A DNA stretch of 64,000 bases from Enchytraeus crypticus (Eukaryota; Annelida; Clitellata; Enchytraeida; Enchytraeidae), in contig CAJHZI010000271.1 of NCBI GenBank assembly GCA_905160935.1, forward strand, positions 1,417,501 through 1,481,500, written 5' to 3'. The translations under genes and the position numbers were made by a program. The notes below the pieces were generated by a model. The model was given only the letters and a program-made list of their open reading frames with translations, was not told the origin of the DNA and searched no databases. This document shows, piece after piece, positions 46,871-58,320 of this stretch (within the stretch, counting starts at the first letter, position 1; every line of letters starts with the position of its first letter).

Positions 46871-48054
46871 TTAGGTCCAAGATTCCAGGGGCCACATACT
46901 CACAGATTATAATTAAAAATGTATTTTTATTGTGTTTTTATTCTTCAGCTCGTGTTCAACTCTATTTCCTTGTACACTGATTTTGTGTAGTGAATGTATT
47001 TTAGCTGTATGTCGGTGATTATCTTCACTCTTGTACGTAGGATACTATAATTCTATTAATTAAGCTTTTTATAGTAATTTTCTGCTTTTATTGAACTAAA
47101 TCAGGAATATGTAAGCGCTTCTATGTCCTGTATCTACCGTTCACACAAACCTTTCCATTATGTCGCTTCTCTATTTGCTTTACCTGCGTTTTGATAATGT
47201 TTGATGTGATAAATAAATAAATAAATAATTAATAACTTTTAAATTCTTGGGCTATTTTATGGATTTTGCTTAATACTTTCAACTTGCCTAATACAAGTAA
47301 TTTAAGCATTTTATATGTAGGCCTATAGTGTACTGAAATTGCTGACTACTTTAGTATATAACTATATTATAATACACGTATGTTGGCAAGCCATTATGGA
47401 TGTAGCATCCGTAGAATAAATGCACTTCTCGGTGAATAGTTTTATCACGCAGCACTCAATGATATCAAATATATACATGTAGTATGTCAGTTATATCTCA
47501 ACTGACATAAAATAATTAGTTTATTTATATTACTAATTAACTAACTAGTTTAATCTAGTTATTTTTAAACAAGTTTAAAAAAATTAAAATCGATTAATTC
47601 ATCTGTTGCGAGCGGCTAAATCTATATTTAATGCAAACAGATGCATGTGATCATTTTTCTTCTTTATCACTGCAACCTCGTCGCCTTGTCCCTACACCGG
47701 CACCCTGCCAGTATCAACCCCTCTCACTCCACCTTACCCGTGATCCCAGAGCCTGCCACCTCCAAGGTCCCTGCTGTGTTGTAAAGCGATTGGAAAGACG
47801 TTAGCTCAGCTCAGGATCAGGATTACTGTTTCCGGAGTGGGACTTCTTCCGGCTGGTAAACATCCGAACCTTTCGAGATGGAGTGTCTCTGACGGTGCAT
47901 TAGACACTAAATCTTTTAATTAATAAATATAATTATATATAACTTAACAATAGACTATAAGGCTATTATACTATATTAATCTATTATTCTATTGTCCCAT
48001 AATATTAGAGTTTAAACGTCTTTCATTAAAATAGTTAAGTTTAACGTCTATTAA
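46871..48054. other. Non-coding stretch
   Basis: Mostly AT-rich. A GC-moderate segment at 47685-47915 ends in a GACACTAAATCTTTTAATTA-like tail resembling family E, so it may be an undescribed short element. No gene. Confidence 0.45.
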
Positions 48055-48197
48055 AAAAGCTAAAATATCTAATGCTGACGTCAGTTTCCTTACTCGATAG
48101 CGATGTCAGTGACGGGCGAGCTCAGGATTTGAACCCCGCACATACTGGTCAGCGGTTAAATATCTTACCAACATTGCCACTGGCTCCAGCCATCGTT
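48055..48197 (-). mobile_element. SINE-A
   Basis: AAAAGCTAAAATATCTAATG, CTGACGTCAGTTTCCTTACT, CAGGATTTGAACCCCGCACA and CCACTGGCTCCAGCC in inverse order. Confidence 0.9.
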
Positions 48198-49057
48198 AAC
48201 ATCTGCTCCGCATTACTTTGGGTACTGACACAGACGGTCAGGCTGAAATTAGAATCGATGACCGTGTCGAGAAAAAGTGATCATCAGACGAGCTTCTATC
48301 ACCAAGCCAACACACCAACTTCTGTACACTGTGCGAATCGAACGAAATAAATAAATAATAAACAGGAGTTATTCGGGCGAGTGAAGCGGGATAGCTCAGA
48401 AGTGTTAGTCGGGCTTTACTTACATGAAATTTGACAAGAATCTAAGCCAATGTGAGACTCTGCTGTGCTGCTTAGGTGCATGACTTGCAATTTACTTTGG
48501 TTTTGACTGCAATGACGGGTTCGTAAAAATCGAGATTGAATTTATGAACGCGACACAAGTACTTCTAGAATCTATCGAATCTAATACTGATACAATACTT
48601 TATTTCGTTTACTTATAATTTTCCAATCGCTTTACTTTATTTTATCGATGTGCTTATGCGAATCTGACAGACTGATAGTGTATGACGGATGAGTGATCAA
48701 CTAGATAGGGTGCTTTAAGACTGATAAAGTATGACAGCTGGGTGTTCAACTAGATAGGGTGCTTTGCATCCTCTTTGATGGCCTCTGTTTGAATCTGATT
48801 GTAAGTATATGCTTCTTTATTATTTATCATCTGCTTACGATGTATGTTTGTTTTTTATTCATTGATGTTGTGATTGAAATTAAATATATATTCCTCTTCT
48901 TCTTTCTTCTTCTTCATAAATTTAAAATAATGGTCATATCATAGTTGCAGTTGTTACCTAAATAGTGGCTTTATGGGACATATTGTTAGCCGTTACGTTA
49001 CGTGTTTGTGGCGAGCATGAATGCAAGTTTAGATAAGCTGTTTGATGCATTTGCGAA
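48198..49057. other. Non-coding stretch
   Basis: It contains a diverged 52-bp direct repeat sharing CAACTAGATAGGGTGCTTT (48670-48766). No gene is recognised. Confidence 0.5.
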
Positions 49058-49059
49058 AA

Positions 49060-49115
<56 letters not shown>

Positions 49116-49183
49116 GTGTATATATATCTAATCTTATATATATATATATAATATATATATACATTATACAGTATATATAATAG

Positions 49184-49245
<62 letters not shown>
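49058..49245. repeat. (TA)n microsatellite
   Basis: Two long TA blocks with TACATTATACAG interruptions. Confidence 0.95.
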
Positions 49246-49247
<2 letters not shown>

Positions 49248-50283
49248 TTCCGAACAGTAATTGTTAGATATAAAAAATAAAAAATAGCTGTGCAATTCCA
49301 TCTGAAGGAGTAACTATTTTTAATTACTATACGTAGTTCGGATACATTAAGTATATTATAATTACTATTACATGATTACTACACTTTATTTCCTGATAGC
49401 ATCAAAACAGACGTTAAACTTTACAACTTCCTAGCTGTTACTTCATTATTAATCATAAGAGATTTCTAGAGTGCAGCGGTCGCTCAATAGAATAACTGCG
49501 CGTCTCTCAGTGTAACTGATGGAGTTCAGCGGAGATACGAACAACCATTTCATGACCCCTGCAACTTCATTACCACCGACACTTTGACCCGCCGACCAAT
49601 AAATTTCGTCGCGGGTTAAGCCCCCGGACGCTTCCGTAGTCCCACGTCACTGGAGGAATGGGTTATTCATTGTCGCACAGGTCCAACTGGAATCGTCCGT
49701 GGATACAACATAGACCGGAATAGGATTCTAGATAATCTGCAATAGTTCGATTATCATGAATGCTCCACATATTTTGGTGAAATGAGCGTGGTTTTCCTAA
49801 TTCGGCTGGCTAATACAAATGCGCCAAATTGGTCTTCAAATGCGGGTAAATCACAGCCTGCAACAACTACTGTTTTTAGCAAAACAGCTGGTAAAAGGCT
49901 GCAATTCTGCTTCGCAGGACAAGTACTGAATATGTGAAAACAGGTTTTAGAGATCTCTGTGAAATAATTCCACCTGGTATCTATGAAATGCGCAGCTACC
50001 ATACAAAAAACCTAAGCTTTCTTAATTAATTTTGTTTGTCATGATAAAACGAAGTTGATACTGACTGTGCACATCCTGTGCTCATTCAGAAAAGTAATCT
50101 GCAGTACATTAAAAGTGATCATATCAATCTACTATCATTAATTTAAATTAGATAATTACATGCACTGCACAAAATTAATTTACCAACCAGTAACATAATT
50201 CTATTGCACTCAATGACCTCCAGTAAGCCCGACATATTCTCATTGTCATCACCTTTCATACATTACACATGACTTCGCAGTCT
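49246..50283. other. Non-coding stretch
   Basis: A more GC-balanced segment at 49490-49720 (CCCGCCGACCAATAAATTTC) matches no family in this window. No gene is recognised. Confidence 0.45.
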
Positions 50284-50321
50284 GTTTATATTTGTATACT
50301 AATATAAACATATAAATATAT

Positions 50322-50442
50322 AAATATACTATCCGTATATACATATAAATCCTATATATACTATCCGTATATACATATAAATCCTATATATACTATCCGT
50401 ATCCGTATCTGTATCCTAAAAATTCTATCCGTATATACATAA

Positions 50443-50515
<73 letters not shown>

Positions 50516-50600
50516 TGTTAATAGGCCTATAGACTATATATGTCTATATATGCCTGTTTTTATATATATATATATACATGTATATATAATAGTATAATTA
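50322..50600. repeat. 33-bp tandem repeat grading into (TA)n
   Basis: ACTATCCGTATATACATATA plus AATCCTATATAT is repeated about three times (50329-50440), followed by TA runs with TATGTATG variants. Confidence 0.85.
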
Positions 50601-51059
50601 GTTAATTACCTGTCTACTTGCATTGCCGTTCATAAAGATTCTCTTAAGCAGGCATACATATGATAGGAATTATTTCTAGCGTCAAGTATGGCAGATAGCT
50701 GAGGTGATCAGCCTGCATATCGCTGCCGCTAGTGCTTGTGTGCAGCCTTAGCTTCGATCATGTTTATATCTCAGTTCACAACACTACAAAACCTGACACA
50801 AAACTCTTACATAAATTTCAAAGGAGAATTATCACGAGGCTCTGATAGGAATACGCAATTCCCTTTTTGTGTTTTGACACTTTTCACTCGGCTGATGTCT
50901 TCTGTTGATAACGAAACGGGCTCAAATTTGGGCTCATCTTAAGGCGATGGGTTTGCCTGAGAGCCATTAGACGTGAACTGGGCTTCGAGTATTAGCCGAG
51001 AAATGAGAGAATCTCGACTTGTTCATGTGGTTAGCAAAAGCATTGACGGAACTAATGCT

Positions 51060-51290
51060 GACAACATTTTTATTAACATTGTCATTAACGTTAGCATTTT
51101 CAATAGCATTGCCAATAAGTAATATCATCAGCACTATCATTATTATTAACATTGCATTAACATTATAATTAACTTTAGCATTAGCATCAGCGTTAACATT
51201 AGCATTAACATTAAAATTGACATTAAAATTAATATTAACATTAATATTAGAATTAACATTAGCATTAACGATAGTATTCGCATTAAAGCT
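51060..51290. repeat. Degenerate GCATTAACATTA repeats
   Basis: Six-base steps ACATTA, GCATTA and AAATTA dominate this stretch. Confidence 0.85.
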
Positions 51291-51357
51291 AAACTAGTAA
51301 GTTATGTTAGCATGCTATGACTAACAACATTAACAGTCTGCGCTGACATTAGAAAGA

Positions 51358-51500
51358 GAAGCGCTAGCAACATTAAGTACAACGAAGCACTAGCAACATT
51401 AAGTACAACGAAGCACTAGCAACATTAAGTGCAACGAAGCACTAGTATCATTAAGTACAACGAAGCACTAGCAAAAATAAGTGCAACAAAGCGCTATTGC
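51358..51500. repeat. 26-bp tandem repeat
   Basis: About five copies of CACTAGCAACATTAAGTACA plus ACGAAG. Confidence 0.9.
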
Positions 51501-51714
51501 AACACTAAGTGACATAAAATTACATAAAATGAGTTAGAAACTGCAGTGCGGCCAAGTAGGAGCAGAATAATTTCTGTTTGCAAATTAAGTTTAAGAAACA
51601 CTGGCAAAGTAATTTGTGTAAAAATTATTTTCGGGTGTATCTGGAAAACATCGTTGATCTTCCACTTCCTTCCTTACACTTACAAGCAGGACTGCTTCAA
51701 GTTCCCCGATCCGC

Positions 51715-51780
51715 CCGAGACGTCCCTGAAATAGTACGATGACGTAACCTACAGGTTGGGAACCGGACGTTAAATCTTCA
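51715..51780 (+). repeat. Family E-like tail
   Basis: GAGACGTCCCTGAAATAGTA, then GGGAACCGGACGTTAAATCT. Confidence 0.55.
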
Positions 51781-51824
51781 TTGCGTTATATTGCAGCAGA
51801 ACACTTCCTATCGCCGTTCGTTAT

Positions 51825-51962
51825 TGAATTTAATATGAATTGAATCACTTTTATTTCACTTCGGTAAAATTGTGCGCCAGAAATACATGGAGAAAAAGTG
51901 AAAAAGGACACAAAGGCCACGAACGCACTATCATGTGCACTGATCACATATCACATATAGTA
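51825..51962 (-). repeat. Family D repeat
   Basis: GAATCACTTTTATTTCACTT, GTGAAAAAGGACACAAAGGC and CACGAACGCACTATCATGTG are the inverse of 35265-35400. Confidence 0.65.
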
Positions 51963-52049
51963 AAAATAAATCATATAAAGTAGTTAAAACTTTATAGCAA
52001 ATCAAGACATTCAATCGAAGCATATTATTACTTGTTCCAAAATGCCCTT

Positions 52050-52172
52050 GTTATAATTGGCGAAGTCGGTAAGATACTCGACCGCGGATCAGTAGGTGCG
52101 GGGTTCAAATCTTACGTTCTCCTGTCACTGACATCGCTTTCGAGTGAGAAAACTGACGTTAACCTTAGTTTT
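52050..52172 (+). mobile_element. SINE-A
   Basis: GGCGAAGTCGGTAAGATACT, GTGCGGGGTTCAAATC and GAGAAAACTGACGTTAACCT. Confidence 0.9.
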
Positions 52173-52194
52173 ACCGTAGCTTAAGCTTTATAAG

Positions 52195-52442
52195 TTACAG
52201 TAGCGGATATAGCAGAAGAGCCGGTGACAGTTGAAGGATCTGAGAGCGATGATATCTGACTGCTTGCCGTTTGTTGATCGTCGCTATTGTTCTCTCAGGA
52301 CCCTCACGCGCGTTCACCGCCGTCAAGCTAATTACTGGCCCCAGCGTCGGGCGGCTCCCCAAGGACTCGAACCTGTGACTATTACACCTCGATCTCTCTG
52401 TCCGGTCAACAACATCAGGCGCCTTAACCATTTCAGATAGAT
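52195..52442 (-). mobile_element. tRNA-Leu-like SINE
   Basis: On the minus strand, CTGAAATGGTTAAGGCGCCT (box A) and CACAGGTTCGAGTCCTTGGG (box B) have class-II tRNA spacing with a long variable region, then an unrelated body. The acceptor stem does not close, so it is a SINE head and not a tRNA gene. Confidence 0.65.
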
Positions 52443-52554
52443 ATTTTCAATATTTGTTATTATTTTAAAGTTTATTTTATTTTTTCTCTTTTGTTGATTT
52501 TCTTCTTTGCGCATGTCGCACTCGTTTAATTTTCCTTTAGACCCGCATCACTAA

Positions 52555-52845
52555 ACTGCTAACTGTGATACGAGTTGCTGATAATTAAGTAAAATGCGAT
52601 TGGCTGAGATTTTTTAAATTAGCTGTGAAATTTGGCAAATAAAAGTTCTACTCTGTCGATAATATTCATATTTGTAAATTGAACTAGTTCGGCTGAGCGC
52701 GTCTTGAGTTCTATACGCTGAACATGTGCTCACGTTGCATTGGTTCAACGTACATGGTTGCGCATTGACTGACCTTAGTTTTAAACCCATCCGATGCAAC
52801 TTGCATCCGATGCGAACACTAATCGTTACGCCATATCTTCTCCCT
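52555..52845 (-). mobile_element. SINE-B with complete head
   Basis: Inverse of 30515-30845. The minus strand starts GATATGGCGTAACGATTAGT, then CGCATCGGATGC, and includes AATATTATCGACAGAGTAGA and TTCACAGCTAATTT. Confidence 0.75.
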
Positions 52846-52975
52846 ATTTGATTAATGGGACAGCCTGATAGATTAGATGTTAGACTGCATATTAGTAGGT
52901 GTAGGGTTCATATTCAAGGTTCATCCGTTGTGGACTTACATTAGAGTCAAAATATTGCGTTATTGCTATTTCGTT

Positions 52976-53041
52976 AGCGTTATTACTATTACTCGTATTA
53001 GTTATTTTAAATAATTAATACTAGTAATAGTAATAACGTTA
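52976..53041. other. Imperfect 30-bp inverted repeat
   Basis: CGTTATTACTATTACTCGTA and its continuation pair with TACTAGTAATAGTAATAACG across a TTAA-like centre, with about three mismatches. Confidence 0.7.
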
Positions 53042-53444
53042 AAATAAATATTTTTATAGTAACTTTCGTAACTATAGAAATATATTGTCTAAGTCTATGA
53101 ATTGCTATTAAATTGGAAGGTAGAGCGTACACGTTGCAAACGAATTTAAAGTGGGACTCGGTTAGTATTGGTTGGGCGATCAATTGACAAAAGTGGGTGC
53201 TGATGACATTGAATAAAATCTTTTGAATGTTGTAAGATTTTAATAAGTCCGCGCTAGTTGCAATTCACTTAAGCTATAAAGGGCAATAATGACTAATGGG
53301 TATTTTTTGTGAGAGACAAAATAGCGAAACTATAAATACCGAAACTATGCTAGGAAGTTATGAACACGTGCACTGCGCCATGAACATAAATATAATTTAA
53401 AAGAAGAAAAAAAAATAAACATCGCTCAATAGGCCTATGCATGT

Positions 53445-53575
53445 AAAAAGGTAAAGCTAATGTTAACGTCAGTTTCCTCGCTCGAAAGCCTTGTCAGTGA
53501 TGGACGAGCCCAGGATTTGGACCCTGCACATACTGTTCCGCGATCGAGTATCTTACCGACATCGCCGGCATGTAC
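53445..53575 (-). mobile_element. SINE-A
   Basis: AAAGGTAAAGCTAATGTTAA, CGTCAGTTTCCTCGCTCGAA, CCAGGATTTGGACC and TCTTACCGACATCGCCGGC. Confidence 0.88.
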
Positions 53576-54371
53576 ATCAACGACTCTGATAGGTTTAACG
53601 TTTAAGCGTTTGATCGTAACGAATTACATGTACATTACAACTCTCATTACACGTAATGTTACTCGTGTGGCGAGTAGAGACTGCATTTAACTCCATGAAG
53701 GAAAATTAAATTGCTCAATAAGCAGCAATAAATCGAAAATTCAATTCAAAAGGAGCATAAAAATTGATGGCGTAATAAGAGTAGAATCTCCAGAGAAGAC
53801 ACAGTATCTTACTTTAAAGATTAAACAAGATGTTTTGCGTTTTGACCCATAAGAATAATTTATGTAATAGTAATAATTTTTTATATAAAAATACTTCTTC
53901 GTTTCTCTGCGTAACGTCACTTTGTGGAGACCAGAGCAGCCTCTTTTACCTTCTGTCTCCACTGATACCGGTCCTGAGCAAGATCATACACATCACTTTG
54001 TGCTAGATTATATGTAGTGTCTATTTGTTCTATATCTTTATTATATTGTTTAATTAAAGTATATTTACCTCCCATACCTAGTTTCATTTTATTATTTATT
54101 ATTCTATAATTTAGAGGTTTTCTTACTGGAGTATTTTCATCCAATTTTGTCATGTCCTATCCTACTGAGTCTTTTGAATTTTATTAATTCACTCCATGGT
54201 TTTTCTTTGTATTCTGTCATATAGGTCCGTATTGCTAATTATGTATGGGTATTTTATGTTTAATATGATTCTCAATGGTTTTCTTTGAAATATATCTATA
54301 TTACTTTCCATGTATAAAAATACTACCATGGTGGTAACAATTTGGGTCTTGTAAGTTCACGTGCTGATCAT
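53576..54371. other. Non-coding stretch
   Basis: The minus-strand open frame at 53917-54153 includes DENTPVRKPLNYRIINNKMK and VYDLAQDRYQWRQKVKEAAL. The latter resembles the RxxWR segment near LINE C-termini, so this may be another decayed LINE end. No host gene. Confidence 0.35.
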
Positions 54372-54500
54372 ACTTTGGATTGATTTTCTGGAATTTGGAA
54401 TTTGCACCGTTTTTGAACCTCCTTTTCGCTCGGCGGCTTGAGTTTGTCTTAATAGTGCTCGATGTTGTCATTGATGACTGTAGCACTCTAATTGTTGTTA
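54372..54500 (+). repeat. Family G repeat
   Basis: GATTTTCTGGAATTTGGAAT, GCTCGGCGGCTTGAGTTTGT and GACTGTAGCACTCTAATTGT. Confidence 0.8.
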
Positions 54501-54784
54501 TATTATACTATGCAAAGTCCTTTGAGAAAATCGTTTATTCCTCTGCAGACCATGCCGTTTATCTATAAGATTTTTGCTAATTAATATATTCATGCTGGGT
54601 CAGGCAGTTAGTCTATAGGCCTACTTCTCCTATCCTATTTAGTTTGCAAAATTCAACGAATAAACTACGTGTTTATATTGAAATTTAAACCATTTTAAAT
54701 AATTTGGTGGCTCTGATATCAATCAATCTATTTATAAGCGTTTTTTCAGATCGTTTGGGGTGAATCGATTTGTAGTGACATGTG

Positions 54785-54852
54785 ATGGGAGACTCCTTGA
54801 CGTCAACGTTGCATGAGGAAACGGAAGTTAAACCTTTATTAATATTATTAAA
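54785..54852 (+). repeat. Family E tail
   Basis: GGAGACTCCTTGACGTCAAC, then GAGGAAACGGAAGTTAAACC and TTATTA. Confidence 0.7.
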
Positions 54853-54869
54853 TAGTATATATACATATA

Positions 54870-54946
54870 TACGCTGGAGGGAATCAGGATACGCTGGAGG
54901 GATCAGGATACGCTGGAGGGAATCAGGATACGATGGAGGGGATGCC
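54870..54946. repeat. 20-bp tandem repeat
   Basis: ACGCTGGAGGGAATCAGGAT occurs four times with one-base length changes. Confidence 0.9.
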
Positions 54947-55014
54947 GTGGTCCGATGAGACGAGAACTCGGGATTGAAATGAGATTCCGTAATTAGAGCA
55001 TCCATGTTGATTAT

Positions 55015-55205
55015 CGTGCCGCATTTCTCCGTACACCTATGTATTCCTTCCTGTCCACCTATGTATTCCTTCCTGTCCACATGTGTATTCATTCTTGTCT
55101 ACCTTTATATTCCTTCTTGTACACATATGTATTCCTACCTGTCTACCTGTGTATTCCTTCCTGTCCACCTTTGTGTTCCTTCTTGTCCACATGTTTGTTC
55201 GGATC
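55015..55205. repeat. 22-bp tandem repeat
   Basis: About eight copies of ATGTATTCCTTCCTGTCCAC plus CT. The overlapping Cys/Pro/Ser-rich open frames are artefacts of this array. Confidence 0.92.
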
Positions 55206-55489
55206 TCTGACACTTCCTCTAGCTCCTACTGGCTCCTACCCGTGGTTAGAATAAACATTGCATAATCGTAAACAAAATAAATCCAATATTTGTACTGTGC
55301 ACTTATGAGATATTAAATTCAATATTTCACAGCATTGATTTCTTTTAAGTTATATTTAATTTGTCGTTGGAAACTCAGAATCTGATAGTACAGTTTGTTT
55401 CATTTGGCTCTTATTGGAAAATACCACAATTATATCATTATCTATATTGGTTAATTTATGTGCACTTTTTATTCCTTAGAAGTCCCATT

Positions 55490-55650
55490 GTTTCCAAGCC
55501 ATGGGCTACCTTATGGTGTGGGTAAGCAATGCATAGTCTTTCTTGAAGGGATTAACTTGCTAGTCGATGGAGTGCTTTTCATTTAACCCAAAAACAGAAA
55601 ATGGGTATGAATATGTACCTTGAACCTGCCACTTTGCAAAACAACGGAGA
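55490..55650 (+). repeat. Family C repeat, long copy
   Basis: CCATGGGCTACCTTATGGTG, GGGATTAACTTGCTAGTCGA, TGGAGTGCTTTTCATTTAAC and ATGTACCTTGAACCTGCCAC. Confidence 0.7.
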
Positions 55651-56544
55651 GGAGAACTTATTCGAGTATCAGCAATATTTCTAAACATGAGAAGCAATAG
55701 AAAAGTCTATAATATAAATATGAACGACTGGAGTTTTTAATGTGATAAATTAAATGAAAGCCACTGCCCAGCATGCTTGCAGGTTCAGTATACTGGTATT
55801 ATTCAGATATCTTAGTAACGTATCTTATTACAAAGAATCTGAAATCGAACAGGTTTAAACCCATAATCATCTGCAACTTTTATGCTCAAATAAGAGATTA
55901 ATAGAAATATCTTAAATCTATAATCGGAGACTCTTAAATTCAAACTGGCTGAACGAAACAAAAAGGTGAACGAAATAATAAAAAATTGAAGAAATAATTA
56001 ACCTGAAAGCTAGTTTTCTTTAACATTTAAATTCGCACAGTAAAAGCAAAAACCATCAAGCATCGATTAAGGTGTAAATTATGATATAAAAATCTAGAAA
56101 GTAAAATAACATACATCTAAAGCAATACAAAAATAAAGCAAGAGTCTGTAGCACTTAGATTGATAGAGACCCACATCAGGTTATAAGAATAAGCGCATAT
56201 GTATGTGGACCAGGCATTGAGATTTCACAGGACTTGAAAACCCAATCGCATTTCAAGTTGTTATTGAATTACAGAAAATTGCTTGAACGTCGTTTTCCAA
56301 TTTTCTCCAGAAATTGCTCCGCCCTTTTATACGGCAAGACGTTCGCTACCAGGATTCTTCAAAGAAGCAAAACTTTTCATCCTCTGCTTACAATTTACTA
56401 TCGGCAGCGCTTACCAAACATCTGTGAGATATAAAAATGAACTTACATGCATAAATTGAATTTTCCATCTCTCTCTTCCATCCATTGTCCATGAGCAGCG
56501 ACCTGCGCCTAAACCACCTTTTCTTTAACTCCCTTTACTTTGGA
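55651..56544. other. AT-rich non-coding stretch
   Basis: The open frame at 56234-56434 (+, 66 codons) is Arg/Lys/Phe-rich with no recognised motif. Nothing else is seen. Confidence 0.5.
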
Positions 56545-56680
56545 CTGAATTTCTGGATTTTGGAATTTGCACCGTTTTTGAACCTTCTTTTTTTGCTCGC
56601 CGGCTGATTTTGTCTCAATAGTGCTCGATGTTGTCATTGATGACTGTAGCACTCTAATTGTTGTTAGTGTTATTATTAAA
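56545..56680 (+). repeat. Family G repeat
   Basis: GAATTTCTGGATTTTGGAAT, GCTCGCCGGCTGATTTTGTC and GACTGTAGCACTCTAATTGT, then TTATTATTA. Confidence 0.8.
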
Positions 56681-57664
56681 TCACTATACTTAGTTATATC
56701 AACTGGCAGATCCACAGTATAAATGTAAACTCAAAATATGATTCTGAAAGAAGAAGTTAGTGAAAGAGTTGGTAACTATACTAGCAGTAGGCTATACTAT
56801 AGCATCAGTAATATAATATCACTACTATGATATCAGTACTGTAATATGAGTACAATACAGTAACTAGAATGTAGGACTACCCGTGTGCAAAACTGTACAC
56901 ATCTAGGAAAAATGGCCCGTTATAATTCATTTTAAATAAACTTAATAATTAATAAACTTGACTGTTAGAACTCTAACCTCTCAACCCTAATGCGCTATTT
57001 AGTAATTTATTCATTTATCACACGCATTCCACATGACAAATGTTCAACAATAGAAGAAAAAAGTGTATGAACGGAAATAAAGGTCTTGGTGAGACACATA
57101 TTCAGCGAAGATAAATCTTAGAAATCAAATTGTATACACATAAAGCATATATCAGATAAATTCAACAATTTAAGCTTATACCAAGGAGTCCCATAAAATA
57201 GTTGAGAATATCGTAAAAAATTAAAAATTACAGTGAAATATATGTTATTCAATCAAATGTCCTTAAATACCACTATCAAATATCACTCGAATTTACTTTT
57301 GTTATTTCAAAATAATATAAAAGCAACAGAATACCTCACTTAGCAAAAGTTGAATGAGAACGATAAGAGGTTAAAATATAATGTCAAAGCGCGCAGCAGT
57401 TTTTCAGAAATTTATTTTTTAAATTTTCTCTTAAATATCAGTAATCTCTGTACTGAATGGACTTGAATATAAATCATATTCACAATGTTATGGAACAGTG
57501 GTTAGATATACTACGACGTATACTGCCGCAAACTTCGAATTTCAACATAGAACCATGCACTATTCAACCACAGTGAATTTTTGGAAAAAGTTGAAATCAT
57601 ATTTTATAAGTCTTATTGTAGACCTCTTGATACTGATAAGCTTTATTATCGACCGTGGCTAATC
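56681..57664. other. AT-rich non-coding stretch
   Basis: No gene or named repeat is recognised. TATCAGTA-type short repeats occur at 56790-56860. Confidence 0.5.
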
Positions 57665-57806
57665 GTGCCGCTGGTAAAAAGCTAATGTTAACGTCAGTTT
57701 CCTCACTCCAAAGCGATATCAGTGTCGAGCGAGCCCAGGATTTGAACCCAGCACATACTGATCCGCAGTCGAGTATCTTACCGACACCGCCACTGGCTCC
57801 AGGTAG
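57665..57806 (-). mobile_element. SINE-A
   Basis: GCTAATGTTAACGTCAGTTT, CCAGGATTTGAACCCAGCAC and CCGCCACTGGCTCC. Confidence 0.9.
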
Positions 57807-57823
57807 CAATAATATAATTAATG

Positions 57824-57859
57824 CTGACATTATTTACATTATAATGTAAATAATGTCAG
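57824..57859. other. 36-bp perfect palindrome
   Basis: From CTGACATTATTTACATTA to TAATGTAAATAATGTCAG with no spacer. Every base pairs with its partner. It lies 18 bp outside a SINE-A head. Confidence 0.95.
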
Positions 57860-58229
57860 TTCAGGGGAGCCTAAGCTGAGCCTAACGGATGACACTTTTA
57901 TTTGCAAACGATATCTTTAAACAGTTTTTAATTTAATATTTTATCTTAATTCGTTAAATTGTTTCTCATATACTTTACTCTACTATATTACTTATAATTT
58001 TCTACATTTCAATATACAGTTATTTTTTATATTTTACGATAATGGTTTAGACATATTTGTTTTAAAATTTTCACTTTTTTACCGCGCTTTTTGTCCTAAT
58101 ATTTAAACACCTTTTTATCCTAGAATGTTTTTCCTTTACCTTAATTGGTTGATTTCTTTCTGCTTCACCATGTTGTTTGGTAATGGCTAGTTCTATACCA
58201 GTGACTTACCAGTAAATTACTGTTAATTT

Positions 58230-58320
58230 TGTCTTTGTGACGGTAGCTCGAGTGTGTCGAGTCGTCTTGAAGAGAAGCCTTGTGCTTCTGAACCTTGACG
58301 TTAAACACACTACAACCTTC
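58230..58320 (+). repeat. Family H repeat at LINE 5' flank
   Basis: GACGGTAGCTCGAGTGTGTC, then CTGAACCTTGACGTTAAACA. It lies directly upstream of, and in the same open frame as, the LINE leader below. Confidence 0.7.

Noticed and set aside
52332-52442. Possible tRNA-Leu gene on the minus strand
   Set aside because: Box A and box B are present, but the acceptor stem does not pair and the sequence continues into a SINE-like body.
55004-55265. Cys/Pro/Ser repetitive open frames in all three + frames
   Set aside because: Explained by the 22-bp tandem repeat. Open in every frame because the unit lacks stops.
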